Counted from the first letter of the stretch, positions 26,808-36,261 are shown. The stretch is DNA of 64,000 bases from Anaeroglomus sp964630775 (GCA_964630775.1 CAZVYY010000015.1:1-64000), one strand, 5' to 3'. Numbers and translations: made by a program. Notes: generated from the sequence alone by a model not told the origin.

Positions 26808-27893
26808 TCAGTGCATGCCGTCCCACATATACATCAATTGGGGGATAGCCAGTTTTTCAAGTATTTTGGTATTGATGACAGATTGGCGGCTTTCGGCTCC
26901 GAGAACATCCATCCAGGTCGTCCTGCGTTCCAATTCGACGACGCGGGCACTGCTGATTCCAGCCATGTCTTTGGCTTTCGCAACAGCCTGTTCAAAATAA
27001 CCCGTATCATCAATCAATCCCTTGATTTGGGCTTCCTGTGCGGTATAAATACTGCCGTCGGCCAGTGCACGGACCTGCTGGGAGGTCAGGGCTTGCCGGC
27101 CTTGGCAGACCAGCGTGACAAAACGTTCATAGGCCGGATTAATTAGTTTTTCATTGAGATAACGCTTTTGTTCATCCGTCATTTCTGAGAACATGCTTGG
27201 CCAGTCTTTTTTCTCTCCGCTTTTCAAGACTTCCGGCTGGATTCCGAGTTTTTGCTCCAGCAGGTCTTTGACAACAATATGGCTCATAATCACACCAATG
27301 GAGCCGGTAATCGCGGTTGGTTCGGCCATGATGTAATCGCAGGCTACGGCGCTGTAATAGCCTCCGGATGCGGCCACCGACTGCATAAAGGCCAACACCG
27401 GCAGGCCGGTTTCCTGTCTGAGTTTCGTGATATAATAATGAATCTGGTCGCTGGCTGAAACGGTGCCGCCGGGGCTGTTGATGCGAAGAATAATGGCACG
27501 AATGTCTGGGCTTCTCAATGCTTCCTCAGTGAGCAATCGAATTTCTTCACTTTGGCTGCCTTCAATAATGCCAACCAGGTTGATGACGGCAATCTTGCGT
27601 GCCGCGGGTCCTTTAATTAACGTCGTTTCAGCGAAATTCTCTGTCCCGCCGGAACTGACTAATAAAGTCATAACAAGACCCGTCACGGCGAGAAACATGA
27701 CAATGTTGGTGAGAATTGAGAAAGTCAACAGAATATTTACAAATATTCTCCATCCAGAACCACTGCCTTTCTTTTCCACAGGAATGTTTACATATTGGAT
27801 CGCGGGTGCAGGAACTGGTGGAATCGGTGCGCCCCCAGGCTGTGGAGAAGACGACGGCGTTGGTTCAGAGAAATCATCGTATTTATTGTGCAT
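26808..27893 (-). CDS. sppA: Signal peptide peptidase SppA
   Basis: SppA-type membrane serine protease of about 361 residues degrades signal peptides left in the membrane. A Pro-rich cytoplasmic N-terminus (to about 40) is followed by a membrane helix with IFVNILLTFSILTNIVMFLA (about 50-85). The protease domain has INSPGGTVSASDQIH, the catalytic serine in SVAASGGYYSAVACDYI (about 187), and the catalytic lysine in LKSGEKKDW (about 240). This is the short, one-domain form. Of two in-frame ATGs (27899, 27893) the second has better spacing to AAAGGAG. It converges with the UbiB gene. Confidence 0.93.
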   Translation of the reverse strand: MHNKYDDFSEPTPSSSPQPGGAPIPPVPAPAIQYVNIPVEKKGSGSGWRIFVNILLTFSILTNIVMFLAVTGLVMTLLVSSGGTENFAETTLIKGPAARKIAVINLVGIIEGSQSEEIRLLTEEALRSPDIRAIILRINSPGGTVSASDQIHYYITKLRQETGLPVLAFMQSVAASGGYYSAVACDYIMAEPTAITGSIGVIMSHIVVKDLLEQKLGIQPEVLKSGEKKDWPSMFSEMTDEQKRYLNEKLINPAYERFVTLVCQGRQALTSQQVRALADGSIYTAQEAQIKGLIDDTGYFEQAVAKAKDMAGISSARVVELERRTTWMDVLGAESRQSVINTKILEKLAIPQLMYMWDGMH

Positions 27894-28110
27894 ATCCATA
27901 AAACTCCTTTCGAATTCATTTTCGCAACTTTAAACACTTTCTTTGCAGTAAACACATCGCTGCCCGCCAGAGGGCAGACGTATAATTATGATAAATAGTA
28001 TAAAAAGGGATGGTTTAAAAGTCAAATCCTCAGTTTTTGATTGACAATATCGTACAAATTGCGGACAGTGATGCCAAGTTAAAATAGGTGACACATCTGT
28101 TGGAGATATG

Positions 28111-28974
28111 ATGACTTTATATGTAAACGGCCAGATTGTTGACGCTCAAAAAATCGAAGAAGAGATTGCCCGTCTTCGGCCAGAGTATGAGCGTGTTTTT
28201 GCAGACATGGAGCAGGACGCCAGAGAAGCACAGCTTGTTAACTGGGCCAGGGAAAATGTGATCGAAGGTGTTCTTATGCGTCAGGAGGCTTTGCGTCAGA
28301 ATAGCCCGATTGATCCCAAAGACCTTGATGAAGCGATGTATGCGGTGATTGAACGGCATGGGGGGCGTGCCGGATTCGATCGATTTCTGGCCGATCATAA
28401 ATTAACAGAACAGCAGATTCGCAGTGATATTGAAGCCCAAATCAGAGGACATCGACTGATAGAAAAAATTGAATCTCAGGCCAAAGAACCTACTGATAAG
28501 CAGATTCGCAAATTCTATGAAGACAATCAAGCCCGGTTTATGATGCCGCCGATGATGCGGGCCGCCCATATCGTAAAGCACCCCAAACCAGGCTCTGATC
28601 CCGAACAGCTCAAATCGGAATTGCTTGATGTGCTGAAAAAAATGCGGCAGGGGGAAGATTTTTCAAAACTCGCACAAAAGTATTCAGATTGTCCGGATCG
28701 CGGTGGAGATTTGGGCTGGTTTTCTGCTGGGCAGATGGTTGCGGCCTTCGAGGAGGTCCTAATGAAGCTGCGTCCGGGTGAAATCAGCGATGTATTTGAA
28801 ACGGAATTTGGTTTTCACATAGCCAAATTGATTGAAAATCGACCTTCAGTTGCTATTGCCCTGGAACAGGTCCGCTCATTCATTTCGGAAGAACTCCACC
28901 GCCAATTCCGTCAGAAAGCGGTAGAGCAATTTATTGACGAGTTGAAAAGCAGGGCTGTTATCGAGGACCGATAA
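28111..28974 (+). CDS. Parvulin-type peptidyl-prolyl isomerase without signal peptide
   Basis: This protein of about 287 residues has a SurA/PrsA-like N-terminal helical region (about 1-150) and one parvulin domain (about 150-245): MRAAHIVKHPKPGSDPEQLK, FSKLAQKYSDCPDRGGDLGWF and FGFHIAKLIENRP are the PpiC signature pieces. There is no signal peptide, so unlike SurA it should act in the cytoplasm or at its face, as a chaperone. Of two adjacent ATGs the second (28111) is better spaced from TTGGAG. It is divergent from sppA with 214 bases between. Confidence 0.88.
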   Translation: MTLYVNGQIVDAQKIEEEIARLRPEYERVFADMEQDAREAQLVNWARENVIEGVLMRQEALRQNSPIDPKDLDEAMYAVIERHGGRAGFDRFLADHKLTEQQIRSDIEAQIRGHRLIEKIESQAKEPTDKQIRKFYEDNQARFMMPPMMRAAHIVKHPKPGSDPEQLKSELLDVLKKMRQGEDFSKLAQKYSDCPDRGGDLGWFSAGQMVAAFEEVLMKLRPGEISDVFETEFGFHIAKLIENRPSVAIALEQVRSFISEELHRQFRQKAVEQFIDELKSRAVIEDR

Positions 28975-29184
28975 TCAGTTTTATTTCGATAGAGATTTAA
29001 ACAATTGTTCTGTCGTTCCGATAAAAATCCAAGCCGGACGCCTGGGAAGATGAACAAAACAATGCTTTTGCTTTATCAACACAATTCATTCCGTTGTTTG
29101 ATTCAGTTCTGATTAAGCGTACACTTGATTTGGACGATTTGACAGCATCGTGATGATTGTATTCCGGACTGTCAGAGAATTGGA

Positions 29185-29895
29185 ATGAAATTTATTGATA
29201 ATGCGACAAAAAACAGCAGCAAAGCAAAGGTCGTTTCTGCTGCCGGACGACGTTTGCGGCTGTTTGTTGTTTTGTTATTTCTGTGTGCCGGCAGACTATT
29301 GCCATCGTCATCAGCCGTCGCTGACACCGGCAAAAACCCCGCGACCGAATATCAACTGAAAGCTGCTTTTCTATATAATTTCATGAAATTTGTGGAGTGG
29401 CCCAATATTCTTTCCAATCCGCAATCCGGTAATTCTGAAATGAAGAAAGAGCCGCTGCTGGTTTGCGTGCTTGGGGAAAATAAGCTGAAAGACCCTCTGA
29501 ATTCTCTTTCTGAAAAAACGATTAAAGACAGGCCGGTAAAAATAGAATTCATAGACGGTTTTGAGGCATTTAAAAAGAAACACGGCGATGCGTCTGTCGC
29601 GGATTATCTGGAACAGATACAAAAACCGATTGTATCCTGTCATTTGCTGTTTGTGGGAGCCTCTGAAAAAGAGCGGCTTGCAGAGATTCTGAAACTGTCC
29701 GAAAAAAAACCGGTTTTGACGGTTAGTGATATCGGCAATTTTGCCGGAGTCGGCGGAGTCATCGAATTTGTCGCTGAAAACAACAAAATGCGATTTGATA
29801 TCAACGTGGTTTCGGCCGAAGCCAAAAAGCTGAAAATCAGTTCGCAACTGCTTCAGCTTGCACGAAAAGTATATAAAAAGGAAAATCCCGGGTAA
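29185..29895 (+). CDS. YfiR/DUF4154 family periplasmic protein
   Basis: The 236-residue product has a long basic N-terminus and hydrophobic signal (about 28-50), then the DUF4154/YfiR domain: YQLKAAFLYNFMKFVEWPN, LLVCVLGENKLKDPL, CHLLFVGASEKERL and TVSDIGNFAGVGGVIEFVAENNKMRF (the last read in two parts, TVSDIGNFAGVGG and VIEFVAENNKMRF). In Pseudomonas YfiR is the periplasmic repressor of the diguanylate cyclase YfiN. Here the next gene, 41 bases on, is a hybrid histidine kinase instead, so YfiR probably controls that kinase. Confidence 0.88.
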   Translation: MKFIDNATKNSSKAKVVSAAGRRLRLFVVLLFLCAGRLLPSSSAVADTGKNPATEYQLKAAFLYNFMKFVEWPNILSNPQSGNSEMKKEPLLVCVLGENKLKDPLNSLSEKTIKDRPVKIEFIDGFEAFKKKHGDASVADYLEQIQKPIVSCHLLFVGASEKERLAEILKLSEKKPVLTVSDIGNFAGVGGVIEFVAENNKMRFDINVVSAEAKKLKISSQLLQLARKVYKKENPG

Positions 29896-29936
29896 CCCCC
29901 TGACTGCGAGTATGGTGCATAACCGGAAGACAACAA

Positions 29937-31946
29937 ATGAAATGGATTAACGACCTGACAATTCGCCGCAAACTGCTGGCTGTGCTGATGAGCATCTGTC
30001 TGATTGTCCTGCTGCTGTCGGGTGGAGCCATGATTGCATGGAATCAATACGCCTTCCGGCAGAACATGATTAAAGACATGGTGATGCAGGCTCAGATTGC
30101 TGCGGACAATTGCAGGGCGGCTGTAGCTTTTGAAGACACACAAATTGCGGCCGGTCTGCTGGAATCCTTTCAGACGAGACCCTCTGTTATTTCCGTGGTC
30201 ATTGATACACCCGCACGCCCTGATTTTGCACGGTATGTTCGTAAAAACAGCCGGGTCGGTACGCATGAACATTCCGGCATGGAAGGCTGGTCATTTGCCG
30301 GTGATGAACTGGTAGTCCAAAAAAATATCGTTCTGGACGGGGAAGTCATTGGTCATCTGACACTGTGTTCGGATGTACAGCCTATGAAGGCCAATCTTCG
30401 CAGAAACACGATGATTGTTACAGGCGTGATCGGTTTTGGACTGGTTATTGGATATCTGTTGTCCAGCCGGCTTCAGCGTCTGATATCTCTGCCGATTCTG
30501 GCCCTGACTGAGATTGCCAACGATGTGGCTTATCGAAAAGATTACTCCGTCCGAGCCGTCAAATATTACAATGATGAAGTGGGTGTGCTGATCGACACAT
30601 TTAATCAAATGCTCGGCCAGATTCAAAAAGAAATGACGGATCGCATGCAGGCTGAGGCCGAATTGCGAAAACATCGGGATCATCTGGAGGAAATGGTCAG
30701 TGAACGCACCAGTGAATTGAAATTATCCAACCAGCGATTAAAAGTGTCGGTCGAGCGAGCAAATCTGATGGCTAAGCAGGCGACCCAGGCCAACAAGGCA
30801 AAAAGTGAATTCCTTGCCAATATGAGTCATGAAATCAGGACTCCGATGAACGCCATTCTGGGTTTCGGCGAATTGCTCAGGGACGAGCCTTTGTCGGATG
30901 CTCAGAAGAATTATGTGGATACCATTCTGGCCAGCGGCAAAAATCTTCTGCAGATTATCAATGACATCCTGGATTTCTCAAAAATCGAAGCCGGGAAACT
31001 CAGTACTGAAAAGATAGATTTTTCATTGATTCAGATGCTCGAAGAACTGGAATCACTGTTTCGGCCGATGTGTATGCGAAAGAACCTTGACTTTGATGTC
31101 TTGTGCTGCAGTGAATTGCCGAACATGATGCGATCGGATCCGGTGCGTCTTCGCCAATGCCTGGTCAATCTGCTCAACAATGCGATTAAATTTACAGAGC
31201 AGGGGCATGTCTATCTCAATGTTAGTATGGAGACCATGAACCAGACTCCTCACATTCGCTTCGATATCGAAGATACCGGTATCGGAATTCCCAGGGATAA
31301 GCAGAAGCTGGTCTTCGAGGCATTTACGCAGGCCGATGGCAGCCATACCCGCAAATTTGGAGGTACCGGGCTTGGCCTGACGATCACTCGGCAGCTTGTG
31401 GAATTACTCGGCGGTCAAATCTCACTCCGCAGCGATGAAGGGCGGGGTACCATCTTTACCATACAAATGCCTCTGGGAGTGGATGCAGACAGTCAATCTG
31501 TAACGTTTCGCCACAACGCAATTGAAGCATTGCAGTCAGAATTCAGCAATCCGCTGATTCCGATAAAAGGAAATATCCTGGTTGCAGAAGATGCCCGGGC
31601 CAATCAGGCACTGATCCGGATTATGCTGCAAAAAATGGGGCTTGAGGTTACGATTGTCGAAGACGGTCAGCAGGCTGTGGAAAAAATCAATAATGGCCGG
31701 TATGATCTGATTTTAATGGATATGCAAATGCCCGTGATGAATGGCTACGATGCAACCCGTCAAATCAAAGCGATGGGCATCCAGATACCTGTTATTGCAC
31801 TGACCGCACATGCCATGAAAGGTGACGAAGAAAAATGCCGCCAGGCAGGCTGCGACGATTATCTTACCAAACCCATCGATCGGACAAAGCTGGAGAAGAT
31901 TCTGCGGAACTATTTATGCCCGGTATCCAGCACCAGCGCAACCTGA
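29937..31946 (+). CDS. Hybrid sensor histidine kinase (periplasmic sensor-HAMP-HisKA-HATPase-REC)
   Basis: The product is 669 residues. Membrane helix 1 (about 14-35) and helix 2 (about 158-178) bracket a 120-residue periplasmic domain that begins NMIKDMVMQAQIAADNCRAA, the CHASE8/YfiN-type sensor. HAMP follows (LALTEIANDVAYRKDYSVRA), then a coiled coil, HisKA with the phospho-His in NMSHEIRTPMNAILGF (near 298), and HATPase with DIEDTGIGIP and FGGTGLGLTI. A C-terminal receiver (about 545-665) has LMDMQMPVMNGYDATRQIK, with the phospho-Asp near 594. No output domain is present, so the phosphate must pass to another protein. It pairs with the YfiR-like gene. Confidence 0.92.
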   Translation: MKWINDLTIRRKLLAVLMSICLIVLLLSGGAMIAWNQYAFRQNMIKDMVMQAQIAADNCRAAVAFEDTQIAAGLLESFQTRPSVISVVIDTPARPDFARYVRKNSRVGTHEHSGMEGWSFAGDELVVQKNIVLDGEVIGHLTLCSDVQPMKANLRRNTMIVTGVIGFGLVIGYLLSSRLQRLISLPILALTEIANDVAYRKDYSVRAVKYYNDEVGVLIDTFNQMLGQIQKEMTDRMQAEAELRKHRDHLEEMVSERTSELKLSNQRLKVSVERANLMAKQATQANKAKSEFLANMSHEIRTPMNAILGFGELLRDEPLSDAQKNYVDTILASGKNLLQIINDILDFSKIEAGKLSTEKIDFSLIQMLEELESLFRPMCMRKNLDFDVLCCSELPNMMRSDPVRLRQCLVNLLNNAIKFTEQGHVYLNVSMETMNQTPHIRFDIEDTGIGIPRDKQKLVFEAFTQADGSHTRKFGGTGLGLTITRQLVELLGGQISLRSDEGRGTIFTIQMPLGVDADSQSVTFRHNAIEALQSEFSNPLIPIKGNILVAEDARANQALIRIMLQKMGLEVTIVEDGQQAVEKINNGRYDLILMDMQMPVMNGYDATRQIKAMGIQIPVIALTAHAMKGDEEKCRQAGCDDYLTKPIDRTKLEKILRNYLCPVSSTSAT

Positions 31947-31956
31947 GATGGTGCAA

Positions 31957-32223
31957 TCAGGGATGTCCGAAAACCATAGTCTGGACTTCGATTCCCTCGA
32001 TGGCGTTCAGTTTATTGGCCAGGTCCTGTGCCGTCGGCAGGTCATCTGTCATTTCAAGAATCAAAAGTCCATTGGGCGAACAAAAGCCCTTTTCCGCTTC
32101 GTGCAGACCCAGGCGGGTGCGGATACTGCATCCGTATTCGGTCAGGATTTCCTGAACAGGGCGGACATGGTGGACTCTGTCGGTAATATGAACGCCTAAG
32201 ATAATATGTTGTTTGAGCGGCAT
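31957..32223 (-). CDS. TM1266-like ACT-fold regulator (iron-only hydrogenase system regulator family)
   Basis: This 88-residue protein of ferredoxin/ACT fold resembles the TM1266 family that is usually encoded beside [FeFe]-hydrogenase maturation genes. Family-like stretches are IILGVHITDRVHHVRPVQEIL, IRTRLGLHEAEKGFCSPNGLLILEM (seen as IRTRLGLHEAE and CSPNGLLILEM) and LANKLNAIEGIEVQTMVF. No hydrogenase gene is in the window. It is the last gene of a five-gene minus-strand run and converges with the hybrid kinase. Confidence 0.75.
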   Translation of the reverse strand: MPLKQHIILGVHITDRVHHVRPVQEILTEYGCSIRTRLGLHEAEKGFCSPNGLLILEMTDDLPTAQDLANKLNAIEGIEVQTMVFGHP

Positions 32224-32242
32224 TGTCTATCCTTTCTGTACG

Positions 32243-32515
32243 TTATTGCTGTTCTTCGATTGAGGAAAAATCAATCTGATTCCAGTCGAAATGACTATTC
32301 TGGGCCTCCTGCAGGATTTGACGGGCACGTTCCAGATCGCTGTCACGCACCAGTAATTTAATGCCGCAGGTGGGGAGGGTGTAATATAGACCCGCAATAG
32401 GCATGTTTTCATCACCAACAAAGCATTGGATGCCTGCATTTTCGAGGTCGATTTTTGCAAGATGTGCGTTTTCCGGGGTATCGAATTGAGCGGCGGTTAC
32501 CAGTTTTTCATCCAT
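32243..32515 (-). CDS. DUF2007 family small protein
   Basis: This 90-residue DUF2007 (putative signal-transducing) protein has the family pattern at the start, KLVTAAQFDTPENAHLAKIDLENAGI (read as LVTAAQFDTPENA and HLAKIDLENAGI), where a ferredoxin-like fold begins. GIKLLVRDSDLERARQIL follows. In other bacteria such domains may bind a small ligand or a PII-like partner; the function is unknown. It lies 19 bases before the TM1266-like gene and 18 after the peptidase. Confidence 0.8.
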   Translation of the reverse strand: MDEKLVTAAQFDTPENAHLAKIDLENAGIQCFVGDENMPIAGLYYTLPTCGIKLLVRDSDLERARQILQEAQNSHFDWNQIDFSSIEEQQ

Positions 32516-32533
32516 AATAATTCCTTTCGCTGT

Positions 32534-33625
32534 TTATTCGAGGAATAATTCACCAAGCTCGCCTATCCGTTTTTTATACTTTGGTAATTTCGTCTGATTC
32601 AATTGTACCTCAGTGCACCCCTTCATGACAAGAGCTAAAAATAGTTCTATCATATTCAGATAGTCATTCACTGAAACAAATTCCGATGCGATTATACCTT
32701 TTTGGAAATCACGATTGTGATAATTTCCAAGCGGTACGCATAAGGCGCCGGCTGTGTATCCAAATAACGTGAATATCGACGCCTCGCATGTGCCGGCATC
32801 CATTAATTGTCGCTGAAATCGAAAGGTTTTGTCCTGTTTCTGAAGATTCACTGCGGTTGAAACCATCCACTGGGTGACGGCGGGACAAAAAATACGACTG
32901 CGGTCGCCAACCCGGATTACGACCCCTTTGCCAAGAGGGGCCGTCGGCAGGGTGGCGCTGGTCTCAATGGAGATCATAACCGTGTTTTTTGGCAGCGATT
33001 TATGCAAGCAGACATATTTAGCCCCATGCAAACCAGCTTCTTCGGCGACAGTGAATAAGCCTGAGACTTTGCGACGAATTTTTTTGCAGTGCAGTTGGTC
33101 AAAAAGACAGAGAATGGCTGTGCACCCAATCAGATCATCACAGGCCCGGCTATATAACAGGCCGTCTCGAATCTGGCAGGCGGGCAAATCCCACATAGCC
33201 AAATCTCCTTTTTGGGCCGGACCATTCAATGCAAGCCATATCCGCTTTTGCCTTTTCTTTTCATCAAATTGAACTTTGGTGATGCTGCCGGGAACACAGC
33301 CGGTTGATGTAAATACCCTAATCTTTGTGCCTTTATGAAAATAAGACTTTTCGACGCCTCCGTAAAAGAGTGCGGTTGTCTTATTTCGGATGGAATCTTT
33401 TTCGATAATAAAGCCGGGATGGTCTTGGTGGGCGACAAACGTAAGGGGTGTATTAGAATATTTCGCACCATAGACGGCCAGAATATTTCCCATTTTATCG
33501 ACAGTTGTTTGGATGCCTCGGTCTTTGCAAAAATGCAGGATGGCTTCACGAACGATGGCTTCCCGATAAGGGGCCGTTGGATTCTGAAGAAAAGCGTTTG
33601 TGAGAGATATTATCTGCGATTTCAT
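32534..33625 (-). CDS. M42/M20-like zinc aminopeptidase family protein
   Basis: This is a 363-residue metallopeptidase of the M42 (glutamyl aminopeptidase/FrvX) type. Metal ligands are in LTFVAHQDHPGFIIE (His), YSRACDDLIGCTA (bridging Asp), the catalytic pair VAEEAGLHGAKY (Glu-Glu), ISIETSATLP, and the C-terminal PLGNYHNRD (His). The PDZ-like apical region lies between about 75 and 165. The ATG at 33625 is one base after the stop of the agarase-like gene, so translation is probably coupled; the frame is open for 99 more codons upstream, but these lie inside that gene. There is no signal peptide, so it acts in the cytoplasm. Confidence 0.85.
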   Translation of the reverse strand: MKSQIISLTNAFLQNPTAPYREAIVREAILHFCKDRGIQTTVDKMGNILAVYGAKYSNTPLTFVAHQDHPGFIIEKDSIRNKTTALFYGGVEKSYFHKGTKIRVFTSTGCVPGSITKVQFDEKKRQKRIWLALNGPAQKGDLAMWDLPACQIRDGLLYSRACDDLIGCTAILCLFDQLHCKKIRRKVSGLFTVAEEAGLHGAKYVCLHKSLPKNTVMISIETSATLPTAPLGKGVVIRVGDRSRIFCPAVTQWMVSTAVNLQKQDKTFRFQRQLMDAGTCEASIFTLFGYTAGALCVPLGNYHNRDFQKGIIASEFVSVNDYLNMIELFLALVMKGCTEVQLNQTKLPKYKKRIGELGELFLE

Positions 33626-33626
33626 A

Positions 33627-35696
33627 TTATTTGATTTGAGAGGTATTATAGCGATATTCGTACATGCGTTTCCCGACCTCTTGGACGGCGGCGATTGTTT
33701 CCGGATAGGGAGTATCACAAATATCCACAAGGCCGATCTGGTAGTTTTCGCCGTCGCCCCGGCCAGTGGTGGCCTGATCACGGAATTGAAACCAATGTGT
33801 GCCGGTAATATAGGGATTTCGTAATGCGCCCAGAACATATTCTTTGTATTTTTGTGCCCGATCCTGCTGGTTGTCGGTTTCTTTGAGACCAGTGTGAAAC
33901 ATTCCCCTGTCCAGGGCACCAAAATGAAATTCCCCGATAATCACCGGCTTGTCGATTCCGTCGGGCAGATAGAGGTCTGCGACGGTATATTCGTATCGAT
34001 TGAAGGATATTACATCACAGTATTTGGCGGCGGCACGAACGGCCGGCTCATTTGCCCAGGCGAATCTGCACCCAAGATAAAGCTGTTCTGGGGCAGCGGC
34101 TTTTAATGCACTGCTGATCATCTCAAAATATTTTTCCGCCAGGACTGAATAAAATGCTTTCAGGTCGGGCATGGCCTTGTTCTTATCCGGTTGTTTTTGT
34201 GAGTCGATTGCATCCTGCCAGGATGCATAGGTGCTGGCCCATGCCGAATTCAGTTTTTCTATGGTTTCATATTTCTTTTTGAGCCATTCTATGAATGCGA
34301 TTTTCGCGGGCTGATCGGCGGGGCTGGCCAGGGCCGCCATCGAAAGGGATGTTTCATCCCCCCAGGAAAGTTCGTTATCCACAAAAAAACCGAGACACCA
34401 GGGATCGCCAATGGATTTTCCTTTCTCTCGATCTATCGCAGCCTGCAGGCTGGATTTGAATGAGGCATCGAATGGGTCGGGGAACTTGCCCCAGTATCCT
34501 TCGGAACCTTCGATAGAGCGTGCCCGGACGCCGAAGGTTGCGGTGTAAGGTGTTTTGCGTAAACGATAAATACTGGATTCCGACCAGTTGCCGATGGTGT
34601 TCATCCCCCAGCTTTTGAGACGCTGATGGCATAATTCAGCATGGATGGAATACCAGTCTTTACCGTATTTTCGCTGGAGATTGGCGCCGGCAAAATTGAA
34701 GGTTTCATACTCGCCTTTGTCTTTATAATAGCCCACTGGAGCCCATGAGCCGCGTCCCCAGAAGACCTTCCATTCCGCATCTTCGCGGGGCAGCCATTGA
34801 AAATACGATTCACGGAGCGAGACAGGGGTTTCCGAATGCGTGCCGACACAGTCCACACCATGCGACCAGAATAAATGCCCTTCCGGATCCACCAGCCACC
34901 AGTTTGGCCCAACCTTTTCCACGCGGAAAAAACCCGCAGCTTTCAGTCTGGGGCCTTTAGACCATCCGCCCCAGGAGTCTCGGTCCTCGGCACGGGGATG
35001 GGCGGCTATCGCAGCTTTTTCTGCTTCTTGATTAGCAATCAGGTCTTGTTCGACATGTATTTTTCCAGGCCAGTCGGCATGGATAAACTGGCCGAATGAA
35101 TCAATAAAAGGAACAAAGGCATCTGCGTTCAATACTTTCACGGTACCTTCTGCCCGAAGATTGCTGATTTCAAATTGATAATCCTGTGTTGGTCTGGGGA
35201 CAAAAAATATGAGCTGGTTTATCTGCTTAATGTCAAGCGGCGATGGCTGAGGATACCCTCGCATACCAACCAGCTCAAGCGGTTTATCAAATGTCCATGG
35301 TGTCGTGTATAACTGAACAGAAATGGATTGCAGCAGGCCTGAGGGAATCGTGATCGATTGAGTGATGCAATTCCTGATGCCGTCAGCTCCCGGATTGTCA
35401 ACCCGCAAATGGATTGTGAGAGGAATAGAGGATGCATTGCGAACCTCCGCACGGATTCTCTGATAGCCCGTACAGTCCCAGGCTTTTTCCGGGCATCGCA
35501 CGGTTACGCCGGGCCAATCCTGCTTGTGGGCGGTATGAACGGCCAGCTTATTTGCGGACAATTCCAGCCGGGCATCCACAGCAATCAGATGTTTTATGTT
35601 CTCTGAATCGCCGAAATCAAGCAATTGCATATCCTGTTTAGCATACAATGCAACGGCTGTTGCCGCCAGCAGCAGAATCGACAAGAACGATTTCAT
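33627..35696 (-). CDS. Exported GH50-like agarase family glycoside hydrolase
   Basis: The product is 689 residues. A signal peptide (about 1-20, ending ALYAK) is followed by a beta-sandwich CBM-like region (about 25-195) and a large TIM-barrel catalytic region. The barrel starts GFFRVEKVGPNWWLVDPEG and contains FWSHGVDCVG and NTIGNWSESSIYRL. Probable acid/base Glu is in FFVDNELSWGDE (near 442) and nucleophile Glu in PVIIGEFHFGALDRGMFHTG (near 589). This arrangement matches GH50 beta-agarases, though the true substrate may be another galactan. ATG at 35696 has AAGGGAG upstream. It is unusual in that it sits between a redox-type small protein and a peptidase rather than in a polysaccharide utilisation locus. 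Confidence 0.85.
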   Translation of the reverse strand: MKSFLSILLLAATAVALYAKQDMQLLDFGDSENIKHLIAVDARLELSANKLAVHTAHKQDWPGVTVRCPEKAWDCTGYQRIRAEVRNASSIPLTIHLRVDNPGADGIRNCITQSITIPSGLLQSISVQLYTTPWTFDKPLELVGMRGYPQPSPLDIKQINQLIFFVPRPTQDYQFEISNLRAEGTVKVLNADAFVPFIDSFGQFIHADWPGKIHVEQDLIANQEAEKAAIAAHPRAEDRDSWGGWSKGPRLKAAGFFRVEKVGPNWWLVDPEGHLFWSHGVDCVGTHSETPVSLRESYFQWLPREDAEWKVFWGRGSWAPVGYYKDKGEYETFNFAGANLQRKYGKDWYSIHAELCHQRLKSWGMNTIGNWSESSIYRLRKTPYTATFGVRARSIEGSEGYWGKFPDPFDASFKSSLQAAIDREKGKSIGDPWCLGFFVDNELSWGDETSLSMAALASPADQPAKIAFIEWLKKKYETIEKLNSAWASTYASWQDAIDSQKQPDKNKAMPDLKAFYSVLAEKYFEMISSALKAAAPEQLYLGCRFAWANEPAVRAAAKYCDVISFNRYEYTVADLYLPDGIDKPVIIGEFHFGALDRGMFHTGLKETDNQQDRAQKYKEYVLGALRNPYITGTHWFQFRDQATTGRGDGENYQIGLVDICDTPYPETIAAVQEVGKRMYEYRYNTSQIK

Positions 35697-35723
35697 GGGA
35701 CTCCCTTCGCTGATCAAGTCAGG

Positions 35724-36164
35724 TTATTTATCCAGCATGGTCTCTAAAATCTGGGCAGCAATATGCACGAATTCCGGACAATGTTCGAAGGCGCCTGGCT
35801 GTTTGGACCGTATGATTCCTTCCGGGGTGTTAAAGTCAAATCCGAGCAATTCCCGACACACGAGTGAGCCGGCCCGGTGCTTGAATTCTTCAGTAAACAA
35901 CTGGACTTTTTTATAGGTCTCGAATTTGGCGGTTTTATCTTTGGGGTCTGTTGTTCCGAACTGTAATCCCAGGACAAGTACCGCTCCTGTGACGGCACCG
36001 CATATATCCCCGGTTCGGCCCACGCCGCCACCCAGGCCGGAGGCAATTTTCAGCGCCGTATTTCTGTCTAAATTGAATTTGTCGGCGTAGGCCGCAATGA
36101 TGGCCTGAGAGCATGAATATCCCTCATTAAACAGTTCTACTGCTTGTTTGATCCGTTGTTTCAT
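35724..36164 (-). CDS. C_GCAxxG_C_C family protein
   Basis: The 146-residue product has the conserved-cysteine pattern of the C_GCAxxG_C_C family: GYSCSQAII near 15-23, GDICGAVTGAVLVLG near 52-66, SLVCRELLGFDF near 100-111 and FEHCPEFV near 125-132. These proteins are probably redox-active or metal-binding and are common in anaerobes. The family also carries GLGGGVGRTG, seen here. It is the first gene of a minus-strand run with the agarase-like gene, peptidase, DUF2007 and TM1266-like genes. Its function has not been established. Confidence 0.88.
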   Translation of the reverse strand: MKQRIKQAVELFNEGYSCSQAIIAAYADKFNLDRNTALKIASGLGGGVGRTGDICGAVTGAVLVLGLQFGTTDPKDKTAKFETYKKVQLFTEEFKHRAGSLVCRELLGFDFNTPEGIIRSKQPGAFEHCPEFVHIAAQILETMLDK

Positions 36165-36261
36165 GGCCGAATCCTTATACGAATGGTCCTTTATTATTAT
36201 AGCGATATAATACCATCAATGTCGCATATCTGCAATTAATTTCATCCGCAAATTGGTGCCG

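Noticed and set aside
28975..29184. c-di-GMP riboswitch before the YfiR-like gene
   Set aside because: The region has one GGACGC stretch but not the remaining conserved GEMM positions or stems.
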